Source: DATFXF01 sp035258565 (GTDB lineage Bacteria; Acidobacteriota; Terriglobia; Acidiferrales; UBA7541). From it: a DNA stretch of 15,291 nucleotides. Shown one piece after another: positions 1-6,881 of this stretch. The notes under the pieces were generated by a model, which saw only the letters and a list, made by a program, of their open reading frames with translations, did no database searches and was not told the DNA's origin. A program made the translations under genes and the position numbers. The stretch spans positions 1-15,291 of the forward strand of contig DATFXF010000189.1 in assembly GCA_035258565.1 (NCBI GenBank), given 5' to 3'. Numbering within the stretch: the stretch's first letter is position 1; each line of letters starts with the position of its first letter.

Positions 1-490
1 CGATTGCCGCACCCTTACCGCCCCCGGCGATGGCGCCGATGACGGCGCCCGCCGCAGCACCGCCCCCGACCTTCTTCGCCGTATTCGAGCCGCGCGACTT
101 ACCGGCGACGTCGTACTCTCCGGTCATGATGGGCTGCAACTGGTGGTTGATGGAAATATCGGTAAGCTCGAGTTTCAGTTCCGACTTACCTTTTATGTGC
201 CCCGCTCCCTTCGCTTCAGCCAGCCGGCCGTAAACGTCTGCACCCTTGTGCGCGACCACCACGCCGTTCACCACCAGGTTTTCCTCTAAGCTGGCGCGGA
301 ATTTATCGCCGACATGGTTCTTACTGGAATCTACTCCGTCAATCATGCGGACCATGATCCGCGTGCCCGCGGGTACCGTGACGGTTTGCGATGCGCCCGG
401 TTGTGGGGCGGTCGCTGCCGGCGTGTTGACTGCCAGTAGGAGTACACCGACAACCGCAAGCCAAAGACTCAACCGAATCTTTCGTTTCAT
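1..490 (-). CDS. Secreted glycine-zipper envelope protein, 5' part (runs off left edge)
   Basis: Reading leftward from the ATG at 490, the frame stays open for 163 codons to the window edge, so the C-terminus is missing. The start is supported by a GGAGG Shine-Dalgarno about 8 nt upstream (plus-strand 499-503). Residues 1-26 form a signal peptide: basic MKRKIR, a hydrophobic WLAVVGVLLLAV core, then a small-residue cleavage region. The mature part has a short beta-rich segment starting VPAGTRIMVRM, a VGDKF motif, and later YDVAGKSRG. From about residue 141 it becomes a run of Gly and Ala with GxxxA/GxxxG spacing (GGGAAAGAVIGAIAGGG), a glycine zipper of the kind that inserts in or lies against a membrane. 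Similar exported proteins are common in Acidobacteriota, but their function is not established. I infer an envelope role and assign no reaction. Confidence 0.75.
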   Translation of the reverse strand, partial: MKRKIRLSLWLAVVGVLLLAVNTPAATAPQPGASQTVTVPAGTRIMVRMIDGVDSSKNHVGDKFRASLEENLVVNGVVVAHKGADVYGRLAEAKGAGHIKGKSELKLELTDISINHQLQPIMTGEYDVAGKSRGSNTAKKVGGGAAAGAVIGAIAGGGKGAAI

Positions 491-547
491 TGACCTTGCC
501 TCCAGGCATGTTGCGAAACGGAGTTTTTTCTCTGGGCTGGACTTATA

Positions 548-567
548 CCCACTATACACCCAGTGGG
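548..567 (-). promoter_or_regulatory. Possible -10 element inside an inverted repeat, upstream of the glycine-zipper gene
   Basis: On the minus strand TATAGT (plus 551-556) lies about 60 nt before the ATG at 490 and matches the -10 consensus at five of six positions. It overlaps an inverted repeat, CCCACT (548-553) and AGTGGG (562-567), with an 8-nt spacer. I see no convincing -35 at the right distance. This may be a promoter with an operator, or chance. Confidence 0.3.
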
Positions 568-723
568 GCTGGGTGGGTAGAAAGAAAGTGTCCCCGGGCA
601 AGAGTCACTCTCGGGAATGCCGTGCGAGAGACCAGCACGCTCGATCCCGCAGACCACAAGATGCAGGTGCCGCTGCGCGGGGGCTTATGCGGCTCGGGTC
701 CCACCAGCCCCCCCAACGCTGCG

Positions 724-900
724 TCACCCAGCAGCCGTTTCACTGATCAGCGTGAAACCGACAGAGGCCACGACAAACTGGGGGTTGTCCTTGAAGCAAT
801 GGATCGTTGTGAGAATCGCAAGAGCCGCTCTGGCCCAAACAAGAAACATACATGCATGACTACGGCCTAGCGCAATGGGTGCGCCGTGGCAGAGCAACAC
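724..900 (-). CDS. Doubtful small membrane-like ORF
   Basis: A minus-strand frame runs from a GTG at 900 (or an ATG at 849) to a TGA at 724-726, giving 58 or 41 codons. The C-terminal part reads like a real protein, with a hydrophobic segment VWARAALAIL and a second one FVVASVGFTLI joined by CFKDNPQ. I see no clear Shine-Dalgarno before either start. I do not recognise a family. It could be a small two-segment membrane protein, the remnant of a longer gene, or chance. Confidence 0.2.
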   Translation of the reverse strand: MLLCHGAPIALGRSHACMFLVWARAALAILTTIHCFKDNPQFVVASVGFTLISETAAG

Positions 901-999
901 GAATCGACGCTAAAGGCCCGGCGACCGGGAGGAGAAGACCGACCGACGGCGGCCATTCTCCCCCGGACGGTTCAGGATCCCGATCGCATCTCCCCCGGC

Positions 1000-2711
1000 C
1001 TACGGGAAGTAATACCGCAGCGAAGTCATCACGATGTTGTTAATTCCTACCGGGTTGCTGACTCCGACTGATGTGCCAACCGTACCCGCCCAGGCCCTGC
1101 GGTGCACGTAGGAGTACGACATTCCGTGCTGCACCGTGCCTTCTTTGTCCCTCCAGAAGCGGTACCAGAAGCCCGGCTGAATGTGCCACACGTCGCGGTT
1201 CTGCGCCTGGCAGGGTAGCGTCGTAACCTCGAGATTGCACCCGGAAAGGTTGTTGCGCAGAGAGCCGTAGCCGACCCCGGTCGTAGCTGTGCCCGAAGTC
1301 GTTGTATACGCCGCGCGGCCGAAGTATTCATTGCCGCCGTAGAGCCACCAATCCCACTTCGGCGTCGGGTGCTGCTCGAGGCCGACCAACGTTTGATAGG
1401 AGAGGATGGGGATAATCGTCCCGTCCGGACGTAGCGTCACGTCGCCGCCGTTCGCCGTTCCGTAGCGGCCGATGCCGCGCCCACCCATCACTTGGATCGT
1501 GAAGTCAAACTTCTTGGCGATCAACGGCAAGAAGATGCCAACCCCCAGGCCGCCGCCACTTGTCACGTCAGTGTTGCCGCTGAGGCGATCACGGAAGAAC
1601 CGGCCGAGAGCCTTGATTTCGTAGTGGCCCCAGCCGGGCTCAAGGGCGATTTTGGCGACAAGGTCGGGGGCCAGATTCGTCGAAATACAGGTTGCCCCCG
1701 GCGTGGCGGTGGTTGTGAAGCCGTTGGTCGGTGACTGTGCATTGGGGCTGTTGGCGAAACCAAGAGCGCAGTTGAAGGTGCGCTGGTGCACGCAGTGAAT
1801 AAGGATGCGGGTTGCACATTCAGGCGCGCATAGGTGAAGCCCACGTTATAAGAAGCGGAAACAGTCAGCGGGACAAAGTACGTGGTCGGCGAAATGCCTC
1901 TGCGGTTCGTGGTCAGGAGGCTCCAAGCCTGGCCGCCCAGAAAAGAAAGGCCGCTCTTCATCTCCGCCTGGGCCCAAAACTGGCGGATGCGCGGTTGGAA
2001 GCTGTTGGTCTGCACTTGGTTTGCGGTGGGCGCGGCGCCCTCGAAGTCCATTTCGTAATACCCGCTCGCCTTCCAGTCGTGAATCTTGCCTTCGAACAGC
2101 ACCGAGAAACGGCTGTGGCGCGCGGTAAAACGAAATTCACTCAGGCGCGAATTGGCACTGCCGGAGAACGGGACGTTGCCGTAGGTGTCGAGCACATCGG
2201 AGTTCTCGTTGTGCAGGCGGAAGACAGTGTTTGCCGCCAGGAACCCTCCCGGAGTGATGGTAATGCCACGAAAATGGATCTGCGCGGGGTGCTCAAGCTC
2301 CGCCAGCCGCTTCTCGTCTACCTGCATTCTCGCGTCCAGGTCGGCCTCGGTGGTACCGGCCACGGCCGGCCCTGGTCTCGCGCCGGAAGCCGTCCTGGCG
2401 GCAGTAGCATTCCCGGCCGGCTCGGCCAAGGCGAGTTGGCCGTTGCCGGAAGCCCGCGCGGCACCGCTCTGCTCGATCATCTCCTGAAGGCGTTGTACGG
2501 TGGACTTCAACTGCTCGATCTCCTTTTGCTGGGAACTCAGGGTGTCGCGCAGCACCTGCACCTCTTCGGCTGTCACGGCGGCTGGAGCGGGCATCTCCGT
2601 CCTGATCAGCGTGCGCGTGCTGCCCGATTGTGCACGAAGCCCGGGGACCAGGATGAGAACCACCAGAAACGTGAACCAACACCTCTTCGTTAGAGCCAGG
2701 TTTGGTTTCAC
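1000..2711 (-). pseudogene. DcaP-like outer-membrane porin, split by one frameshift
   Basis: Two overlapping minus-strand frames encode one protein. The first begins at GTG 2711 with a signal peptide (hydrophobic WFTFLVVLILV, cleavage after LRAQ). It continues with a polar coiled coil at about residues 45-75 (QQKEIEQLKSTVQRLQ), a Pro/Ala-rich linker, and a barrel start reading HFRGITITPGGFLAAN. The second frame, open from about 1850 and ending at TAG 1000-1002, carries the rest of the barrel: PDLVAKIALEPGWGHYE, FFRDR, a GGGLGVGIFLP segment, and the terminal strand SLRYYFP with the C-terminal aromatic usual in outer-membrane proteins. Restoring one base between about 1790 and 1850 gives about 570 residues, a normal porin length. 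Coiled coil plus barrel resembles the trimeric DcaP group that passes small organic acids. Its divergent position next to an ABC importer suggests a matching outer-membrane channel. The break may be real or an assembly error. Confidence 0.75.
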
Positions 2712-2769
2712 CTCACTGTGAGTTTCTAGACGCGTCGCACCCCCTCGAGCGCAAAGGCAGAGCGCGATT

Positions 2770-2787
2770 GGCGCCAGTTAGGGCGCC
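2770..2787. promoter_or_regulatory. GGCGCC inverted/direct repeat at the porin transcription start
   Basis: GGCGCC (2770-2775) and GGCGCC (2782-2787) are separated by AGTTAG. Each half is itself a palindrome, so the pair is both a direct and an inverted repeat with a 12-nt period. It overlaps the end of the porin -10 and the expected start site, which fits an operator or an early hairpin in the porin mRNA. On the plus strand it is followed by TTTTA, but no plus-strand gene lies upstream for it to terminate. Confidence 0.45.
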
Positions 2788-2816
2788 TTTTAATGCAGAG
2801 TGAAATGCCATGTCAA
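2787..2816 (-). promoter_or_regulatory. Sigma70-type promoter for the porin
   Basis: The minus strand carries a perfect -35 TTGACA (plus 2816-2811), an 18-nt spacer, and TAAAAG as -10 (plus 2792-2787, four of six matches). Transcription would start near 2780 and reach the GTG start at 2711 after about 70 nt. Confidence 0.5.
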
Positions 2817-2916
2817 ACTGTATTTGTTCGGCGGAATTGCTTGCCAAGATCTACTCCCCCCAGGACCATCGGCATGGCCTCCTGCGCGAAGAATCGTTGT
2901 ACGGTCTCGCGCAACG

Positions 2917-2945
2917 TTGTCTTCGGAGTTTCCTGTCACTATAAT
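2917..2945 (+). promoter_or_regulatory. Sigma70-type promoter for the branched-chain transporter operon
   Basis: TTGTCT (2917-2922, four of six matches to the -35) is followed by a 17-nt spacer and a perfect TATAAT (2940-2945). Transcription would start near 2952, about 22 nt before the GTG at 2974 and just upstream of its AGGAGG. An 8-bp palindrome CAACGTTG (2912-2919) overlaps the -35, and a second CGTTG lies at 2895-2899, so a repressor site is possible. Confidence 0.65.
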
Positions 2946-2973
2946 GCGCCGCATCACAGGTAGGAGGTTCGCC

Positions 2974-4197
2974 GTGCGAAGTGTCTGCGCATCTGCTGTC
3001 GCTGTGCTGGGTTGCGCCTTGGCACTCACTGGGTGCAGGAGAGGGACAGATCGGAGCGACCGGAGCGACGAAGGCTCGGGCAACAAGGTCAAGGTCGGCG
3101 TCATCACCTCCCTGACGGGAAGCACCGCCGCCTTCGGGCAAGCCCACAAAAACGGCTACGCGATCGCCCTCGATGAGTTAAACGGCAGAGGACGCCTGCT
3201 GGGAAAAAGGGTAGAGCTAGATTATTATGACGACCAGAGCCGGCCCGACCAAGCCGTGCAAGGAGTATCCAAGCTCGTTGACCAGGATCATGTGCCGATC
3301 ATCCTCGGGGCCTACTCCAGCGAGAATACCAGGGCCATCGTTCCCGCCGTGACACAAAAGCAAATTCCCCTGCTGATGCCAACAGCGACGGCGGACAACG
3401 TCATCGAGAGTGGCTCGCCATGGACCTTCCGCATCTGTGCTGGAGCGGGCGCGTATGCGACCAGGACAGTTGCTTTCTTGAAGGACACAGGGGCGCCGAA
3501 GAAAATGGCCATCATTTATGAGAATACGAACTTTGGGCAGTCCAATGCGCAGGCGATGCTCGAAGCCGCCAAACAAGCTGGCATAGAAGTGGTTGATAGC
3601 GAGGCCTACCAGGCCAGTTCTCCTGATTACAAGACGCTCCTCCAGCGCGTGAAAGCCAAAAATCCCGCGGTGATCTACTTTGCTTCTTACCTACTGGACG
3701 CCACCACGCTGATGCGCCAGGCGGAGCAAGTGGGGTTGAACCCCGCCTATTACACCTCGGCTGGCACGGGTTTTGCTGCCGCCGAGTTCCCCACTCCCGA
3801 TAAGGGTGCCGGACGCAACGCCGAGTATACCTTCTCGGTTTCCCAGTGGTTGCCATCCGCCCGGTGGAAGGGCTCAAAGGAGTTTGATGAAAAGTACTTC
3901 CAACGAACCGGGTCGCATCCCGCCTATCACGCCATGGAGGCCTATGTCACATTGCTCGCAGCGGCGGAGGCAATCCAGAAGGCCAACTCGAATAATCCCC
4001 AGACGATCCGGGATGCGCTTCGAGAGCTCAATATGCCGGAGACCCCGTTCGGACCGATAAAATTCGACGCCAAGGGGCAAAACCAGCATCCAGTACTGAT
4101 CACTCAAGTGCAGGGCGGGCAGTACCGTGTCGTGTGGCCCGTTGACGCCGCGGAGGCCAAACCGATTATTCCGACCCCGCCTTGGAACCAGCGCTAG
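2974..4197 (+). CDS. ABC transporter substrate-binding lipoprotein, branched-chain amino acid (LivK) type
   Basis: This 407-residue periplasmic binding protein captures the ligand and delivers it to the LivHM permease. I chose the GTG at 2974 because AGGAGG (2962-2967) sits 6 nt upstream and the protein then begins with a compact lipoprotein signal: a hydrophobic ASAVAVLGCALAL core and a lipobox LTGC with the acylated Cys at residue 21. In-frame ATGs at 2800 and 2944 lie upstream of the predicted transcription start. After an Asp/Ser/Arg linker the type-I fold starts with KVGVITSLTGSTAAFGQ, then DDQSRPDQAV, IILGAYSSENT and FRICAG, matching the Leu/Ile/Val-binding family. The linker contains a tandem 9-nt repeat CGGAGCGAC (3052-3069) encoding RSDRSD. 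The true ligand could be a branched-chain amino acid, another amino acid, an amide or an aromatic acid; sequence alone does not decide. It is the first gene of a five-gene operon. Confidence 0.9.
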   Translation: MRSVCASAVAVLGCALALTGCRRGTDRSDRSDEGSGNKVKVGVITSLTGSTAAFGQAHKNGYAIALDELNGRGRLLGKRVELDYYDDQSRPDQAVQGVSKLVDQDHVPIILGAYSSENTRAIVPAVTQKQIPLLMPTATADNVIESGSPWTFRICAGAGAYATRTVAFLKDTGAPKKMAIIYENTNFGQSNAQAMLEAAKQAGIEVVDSEAYQASSPDYKTLLQRVKAKNPAVIYFASYLLDATTLMRQAEQVGLNPAYYTSAGTGFAAAEFPTPDKGAGRNAEYTFSVSQWLPSARWKGSKEFDEKYFQRTGSHPAYHAMEAYVTLLAAAEAIQKANSNNPQTIRDALRELNMPETPFGPIKFDAKGQNQHPVLITQVQGGQYRVVWPVDAAEAKPIIPTPPWNQR

Positions 4198-4221
4198 CGA
4201 ATCCTCGGAGTGCCCAGCAAA

Positions 4222-4260
4222 CTCGCGGCCGCGCGAGGGATCTCCGTTAGCGCTCGCGCG
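4222..4260 (+). promoter_or_regulatory. Intercistronic GC-rich hairpins between the binding-protein gene and livH
   Basis: CTCGCG (4222-4227) pairs with CGCGAG (4232-4237) around a GCCG loop. Alternatively CGCGCGAG (4230-4237) pairs with CTCGCGCG (4253-4260), an 8-bp stem. The two structures exclude each other. No T-tract follows, so this is not a simple terminator. It could stabilise the upstream mRNA and lower permease expression relative to the binding protein, a pattern common in ABC importer operons. Confidence 0.45.
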
Positions 4261-4289
4261 CACGCGATTCTCGAAATGAGGGGGCAAGG

Positions 4290-5168
4290 GTGGATTCGTT
4301 TTTCCCCGCTCTGCAAGCCATCCTGAATGGCGTACTGACCGGAGCACTTTACTCGCTCATTGGCATGGGCATGGCGCTGATCTTCGGCGTCATGCGCATC
4401 GTTAACTTCGCTCACGGCGCGTTCATGATGGTGGGAATGTACGCCACCTACGTGCTGTTCGAAAGGACTGGCCTCAATCCCTACTTTGGCTTTCTGGCCT
4501 CGGCGATCTACTTGTTTCTCCTAGGTTATCTGTTTTACTGGGGCCTTTTGAAGCGCATCCAAGGCCAATCCGATTTCATGCAGATCCTTCTCACTTTGGG
4601 CTGCGGCCTGATTTTGACCGATGGGACTCAATTGCTCTTTGGGGCCGACTATCACCAGATCAATCTTGCGTTGCTCGGCAAGAACGTGCATCTCGGAAGA
4701 CAGATCTCTCTCAATGCCCCGTGGCTGATCTCCTTCGGCATCGCCCTGGCGCTCGGAGCACTCCTCTATTTCTTTGTGATGCACACGATGCACGGGCGCG
4801 CCGCACGAGCCATTGCCCAAAACCCATACGCCGCGCCGCTGATGGGCATCAACGTTCACCGGGTGCAGGCTTTCTCCTTCGGCGTCGGCGTGGCTGCGGC
4901 GGGCATCGCCGGCGGACTGTTACTTCCCGTTTTTTACCTCTATCCGACCGTTGGCGACCAGTTCACGCTCAAGGCCTTTGTCATGGTCGTGTTGGGGGGC
5001 ATGGGTTCGATTCAAGGCGCGGCGATAGCCGGTCTGGTGTTAGGGGTTGTCGAAAACCTGACAAGTCTCTTCTGGGGAAACGAATGGGCCCTGGCAGTTG
5101 ATTTCGTCATCTTCCTGCTAGTGCTGTCGTTGCGCCCGAGCGGAATCTTCGGGAGTCAACGAGTATGA
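4290..5168 (+). CDS. livH: Branched-chain amino acid ABC transporter permease LivH
   Basis: This 292-residue inner-membrane protein is one half of the translocation channel. The start is GTG at 4290 with a purine-rich GAGGGGG just upstream (4278-4284). Family hallmarks are clear: an N-terminal LNGVLTGALYSLIGMGMAL helix, then VNFAHGAFMMVGMY, in which the NFAHG motif is nearly invariant in LivH. Near the C-terminus come KAFVMVVLGGMGSIQGA and LGVVENL, including the conserved coupling-type loop. About eight hydrophobic segments can be counted, and the length is close to the 300 or so residues usual for the family. Its TGA overlaps the livM ATG as ATGA, so the two permeases are probably translated in a coupled way. 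No odd residues were noticed. Confidence 0.95.
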   Translation: MDSFFPALQAILNGVLTGALYSLIGMGMALIFGVMRIVNFAHGAFMMVGMYATYVLFERTGLNPYFGFLASAIYLFLLGYLFYWGLLKRIQGQSDFMQILLTLGCGLILTDGTQLLFGADYHQINLALLGKNVHLGRQISLNAPWLISFGIALALGALLYFFVMHTMHGRAARAIAQNPYAAPLMGINVHRVQAFSFGVGVAAAGIAGGLLLPVFYLYPTVGDQFTLKAFVMVVLGGMGSIQGAAIAGLVLGVVENLTSLFWGNEWALAVDFVIFLLVLSLRPSGIFGSQRV

Positions 5169-6133
5169 GACGCGCACAACTCCTGATCGCCATCCTCTCG
5201 GTGAGCCTCAGCCTCGCCGCTCCGCTGGTCGTGCGCAGCGACTACTTATTTCAGGTGCTTTTTCGCGTCTCCCTGTTTGCGGCGTTAGGCTTGGCATGGA
5301 ATCTGGTCGGGGGATATGCGGGCCAGCTCTCCTTGGGGCATGCGGCCTATTTCGGCGCCGGCGCATACGGCCTGGCCCTCTTTTCTAAGGCTGGGATACA
5401 TCCCTGGTCGGCTCTTCTCCTTGCCGTGCTCGTGGCAGTTTTGTTCGCCGCGCTGATCGGCGGTGTGTCGTTCCGGCTGCGCGGGCCGTATTTCACTTTG
5501 TCCACCATTGCCTTTGCCGAAGTCTTGCGGCTGGCAGCGAAAAATCTGGTCTCCATAACCAGCGGGGATGTGGGGCTGCCGGTGCCCGGCTTGTTCGCCA
5601 AGTCTTTTGTCCGCTCGCTTTACCTGGCTGCGGTCCTGCTGACGGCGGTCACCTTGGGCATCACGGCATGGGTTTCACGCTCCAAGTTCGGCTATTACCT
5701 GATGGCCATTCGCGAGGACGAGGACACCGCGCTTTCGGTCGGCGTGAACGCGGCACGTTCAAAGCTCATGGTGCTTCTCCTCAGTGCCGCACTGACCGCT
5801 CTAGGAGGCGGGTTGTACGGAAGCCTCTTTCTCTTCATCGTGCCCGACCAGGTGTTTTCGATCGACATCTCCGTCGAGATGGCTATCGTCGCCATGCTGG
5901 GCGGGGCGGGAACCATTCTGGGCCCGCTGATCGGCGCGGCGATTCTGGAGAGCGCCGCGGAGCTTCTTAAAAACCTGTTCCACGAGGCCCACCTGCTTAT
6001 CTATGGCATCCTCATCGTGCTCGTCGTGCTTTTCCTGCCCGAGGGGATTACCGGATCGCTGGCGCACCGACTCCGCCCGAGAAGCGCCATGGCGGCCCCG
6101 TCCTCGAAGGAACCGGACACAGTTCCCAAGTAG
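5165..6133 (+). CDS. livM: Branched-chain amino acid ABC transporter permease LivM
   Basis: This is the second, 322-residue permease that pairs with LivH. It starts at ATG 5165, inside the livH stop region. Signature segments include LAWNLVGGYAGQLSLGHAAY with FGAGAYG, the loop FRLRGPYFTLSTIAFAE, and MLGGAGTILGPLIGAA near the C-terminus, which mirrors the LivH loop and likely contacts an ATPase. Around eight to ten hydrophobic helices are visible. The length matches the common short LivM form; the Escherichia coli protein is longer at the N-terminus. The C-terminus ends in a polar, probably cytoplasmic tail of about 25 residues rich in Arg, Ser and Pro. Only 13 nt separate its TAG from the livG start, consistent with one operon. 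Confidence 0.95.
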   Translation: MRRAQLLIAILSVSLSLAAPLVVRSDYLFQVLFRVSLFAALGLAWNLVGGYAGQLSLGHAAYFGAGAYGLALFSKAGIHPWSALLLAVLVAVLFAALIGGVSFRLRGPYFTLSTIAFAEVLRLAAKNLVSITSGDVGLPVPGLFAKSFVRSLYLAAVLLTAVTLGITAWVSRSKFGYYLMAIREDEDTALSVGVNAARSKLMVLLLSAALTALGGGLYGSLFLFIVPDQVFSIDISVEMAIVAMLGGAGTILGPLIGAAILESAAELLKNLFHEAHLLIYGILIVLVVLFLPEGITGSLAHRLRPRSAMAAPSSKEPDTVPK

Positions 6134-6146
6134 TCGGAGAGAGGGT

Positions 6147-6881
6147 ATGCCTTTGTTAGGGCTCCACGGCGTCAGCAAGAAGTTCGGTGGCCTGCTGGCC
6201 CTCAATCAGGTGTCTTTCTCCATCCACGAAGGCGAGGTGGCCTTCATCGTAGGGCCGAACGGCGCCGGGAAGACGACGCTGTTCAACCTGATCGCCGGTG
6301 TATTTCACCCCAGCGAGGGGAGCATCCATTTTCAGGGCCAAGAGATCTCCCAGTTAAGCCCAGACCGAGCGGTCCGCTTGGGCATTGGCCGCACTTTCCA
6401 GATCGTCAGACCGCTGCGCAACCTCACCGTGCTCGAAAACACCATGCTTGGTGCGTTCCTGCATACAACCAGCCCGGCCAGAGCAGCCCAAGAGGCCGAA
6501 AAGGTGCTTCGGTTTCTGCACATGGGGAACATCATGCATCTTCCCGCACGCGGCTTACCGCTCCCCACTCTGAAGCGCCTGGAAATCACTCGCGCATTGG
6601 CCACGCGGCCGAAGCTGATCTTGCTCGATGAGGTGGTCGCCGGCCTTTCCACCGCGGAGGCGCTCGCCCTCGCTGAATTGCTCAGGCGACTACCGGAGTG
6701 GGGCATTGGCGCGATCGCTGGCGTGGAGCATGTCATGCCGGTGGTGATGCGTATGGCAGACCGTGTGATTGTGCTCGACCATGGAACCATGATCGGCGAG
6801 GGCAAGCCGGAGGAGATGGTGCGCAAGCCAGAGGTGATCGAGGCCTATCTGGGATCCAAGTACAAGGAGCTCGGGCTGTGA
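6147..6881 (+). CDS. livG: Branched-chain amino acid ABC transporter ATP-binding protein LivG
   Basis: This 244-residue cytoplasmic ATPase powers the LivHM channel together with LivF. The start is ATG 6147, preceded by the purine-rich GGAGAGAGGG (6136-6145). An upstream in-frame extension would overlap livM and is not needed. Visible motifs are Walker A GPNGAGKTT at residues 36-44, the Q-loop at GRTFQ (Gln85), Walker B LILLDE ending at Glu162, and the switch His in GVEH at 195. The ABC signature is unusual: where canonical LivG has LSYGQQRRLE, this protein has LPLPTLKRLE at residues 137-146, lacking the SxG core. The LDE is followed by VVAGLS rather than PAAGLN. Similar non-canonical signatures occur in a LivG subgroup as far as I recall, so activity with LivF as partner is plausible. 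Its TGA overlaps the livF GTG. Confidence 0.93.
   Translation: MPLLGLHGVSKKFGGLLALNQVSFSIHEGEVAFIVGPNGAGKTTLFNLIAGVFHPSEGSIHFQGQEISQLSPDRAVRLGIGRTFQIVRPLRNLTVLENTMLGAFLHTTSPARAAQEAEKVLRFLHMGNIMHLPARGLPLPTLKRLEITRALATRPKLILLDEVVAGLSTAEALALAELLRRLPEWGIGAIAGVEHVMPVVMRMADRVIVLDHGTMIGEGKPEEMVRKPEVIEAYLGSKYKELGL

Larger units (their letters stand above)
491..999. other. 509-base interval without a confident gene
   Basis: This interval lies between the start of the glycine-zipper gene and the end of the porin, both on the minus strand. Its left end holds the presumed promoter of the former. The middle holds a 58-codon minus-strand frame (724-900) described separately. The rest is GC-rich with several C runs near 960-1000. 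I see no terminator with a T-tract, no tRNA and no mobile-element ends. Confidence 0.6.

Noticed and set aside
1790..1850. Programmed ribosomal frameshift in the porin
   Set aside because: I see no slippery heptamer or downstream pseudoknot, and porins are not known to use this. A mutation or assembly error is simpler.
1812..2693. Long plus-strand open frame of 293 codons antisense to the porin
   Set aside because: It is a shadow of the minus-strand porin in GC-rich DNA. The translation has no recognisable motif and no ribosome site, while the minus strand has a signal peptide, coiled coil and barrel.
2800..2946. Earlier ATG starts (2800 or 2944) for the substrate-binding protein
   Set aside because: They lack a good Shine-Dalgarno, 2944 overlaps a perfect TATAAT, and the extra residues would bury the lipoprotein signal peptide.
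3052..3069. Tandem CGGAGCGAC repeat in the binding-protein linker as a functional repeat
   Set aside because: Only two copies in a flexible RSDRSD linker; simple slippage within a tolerant region explains it.
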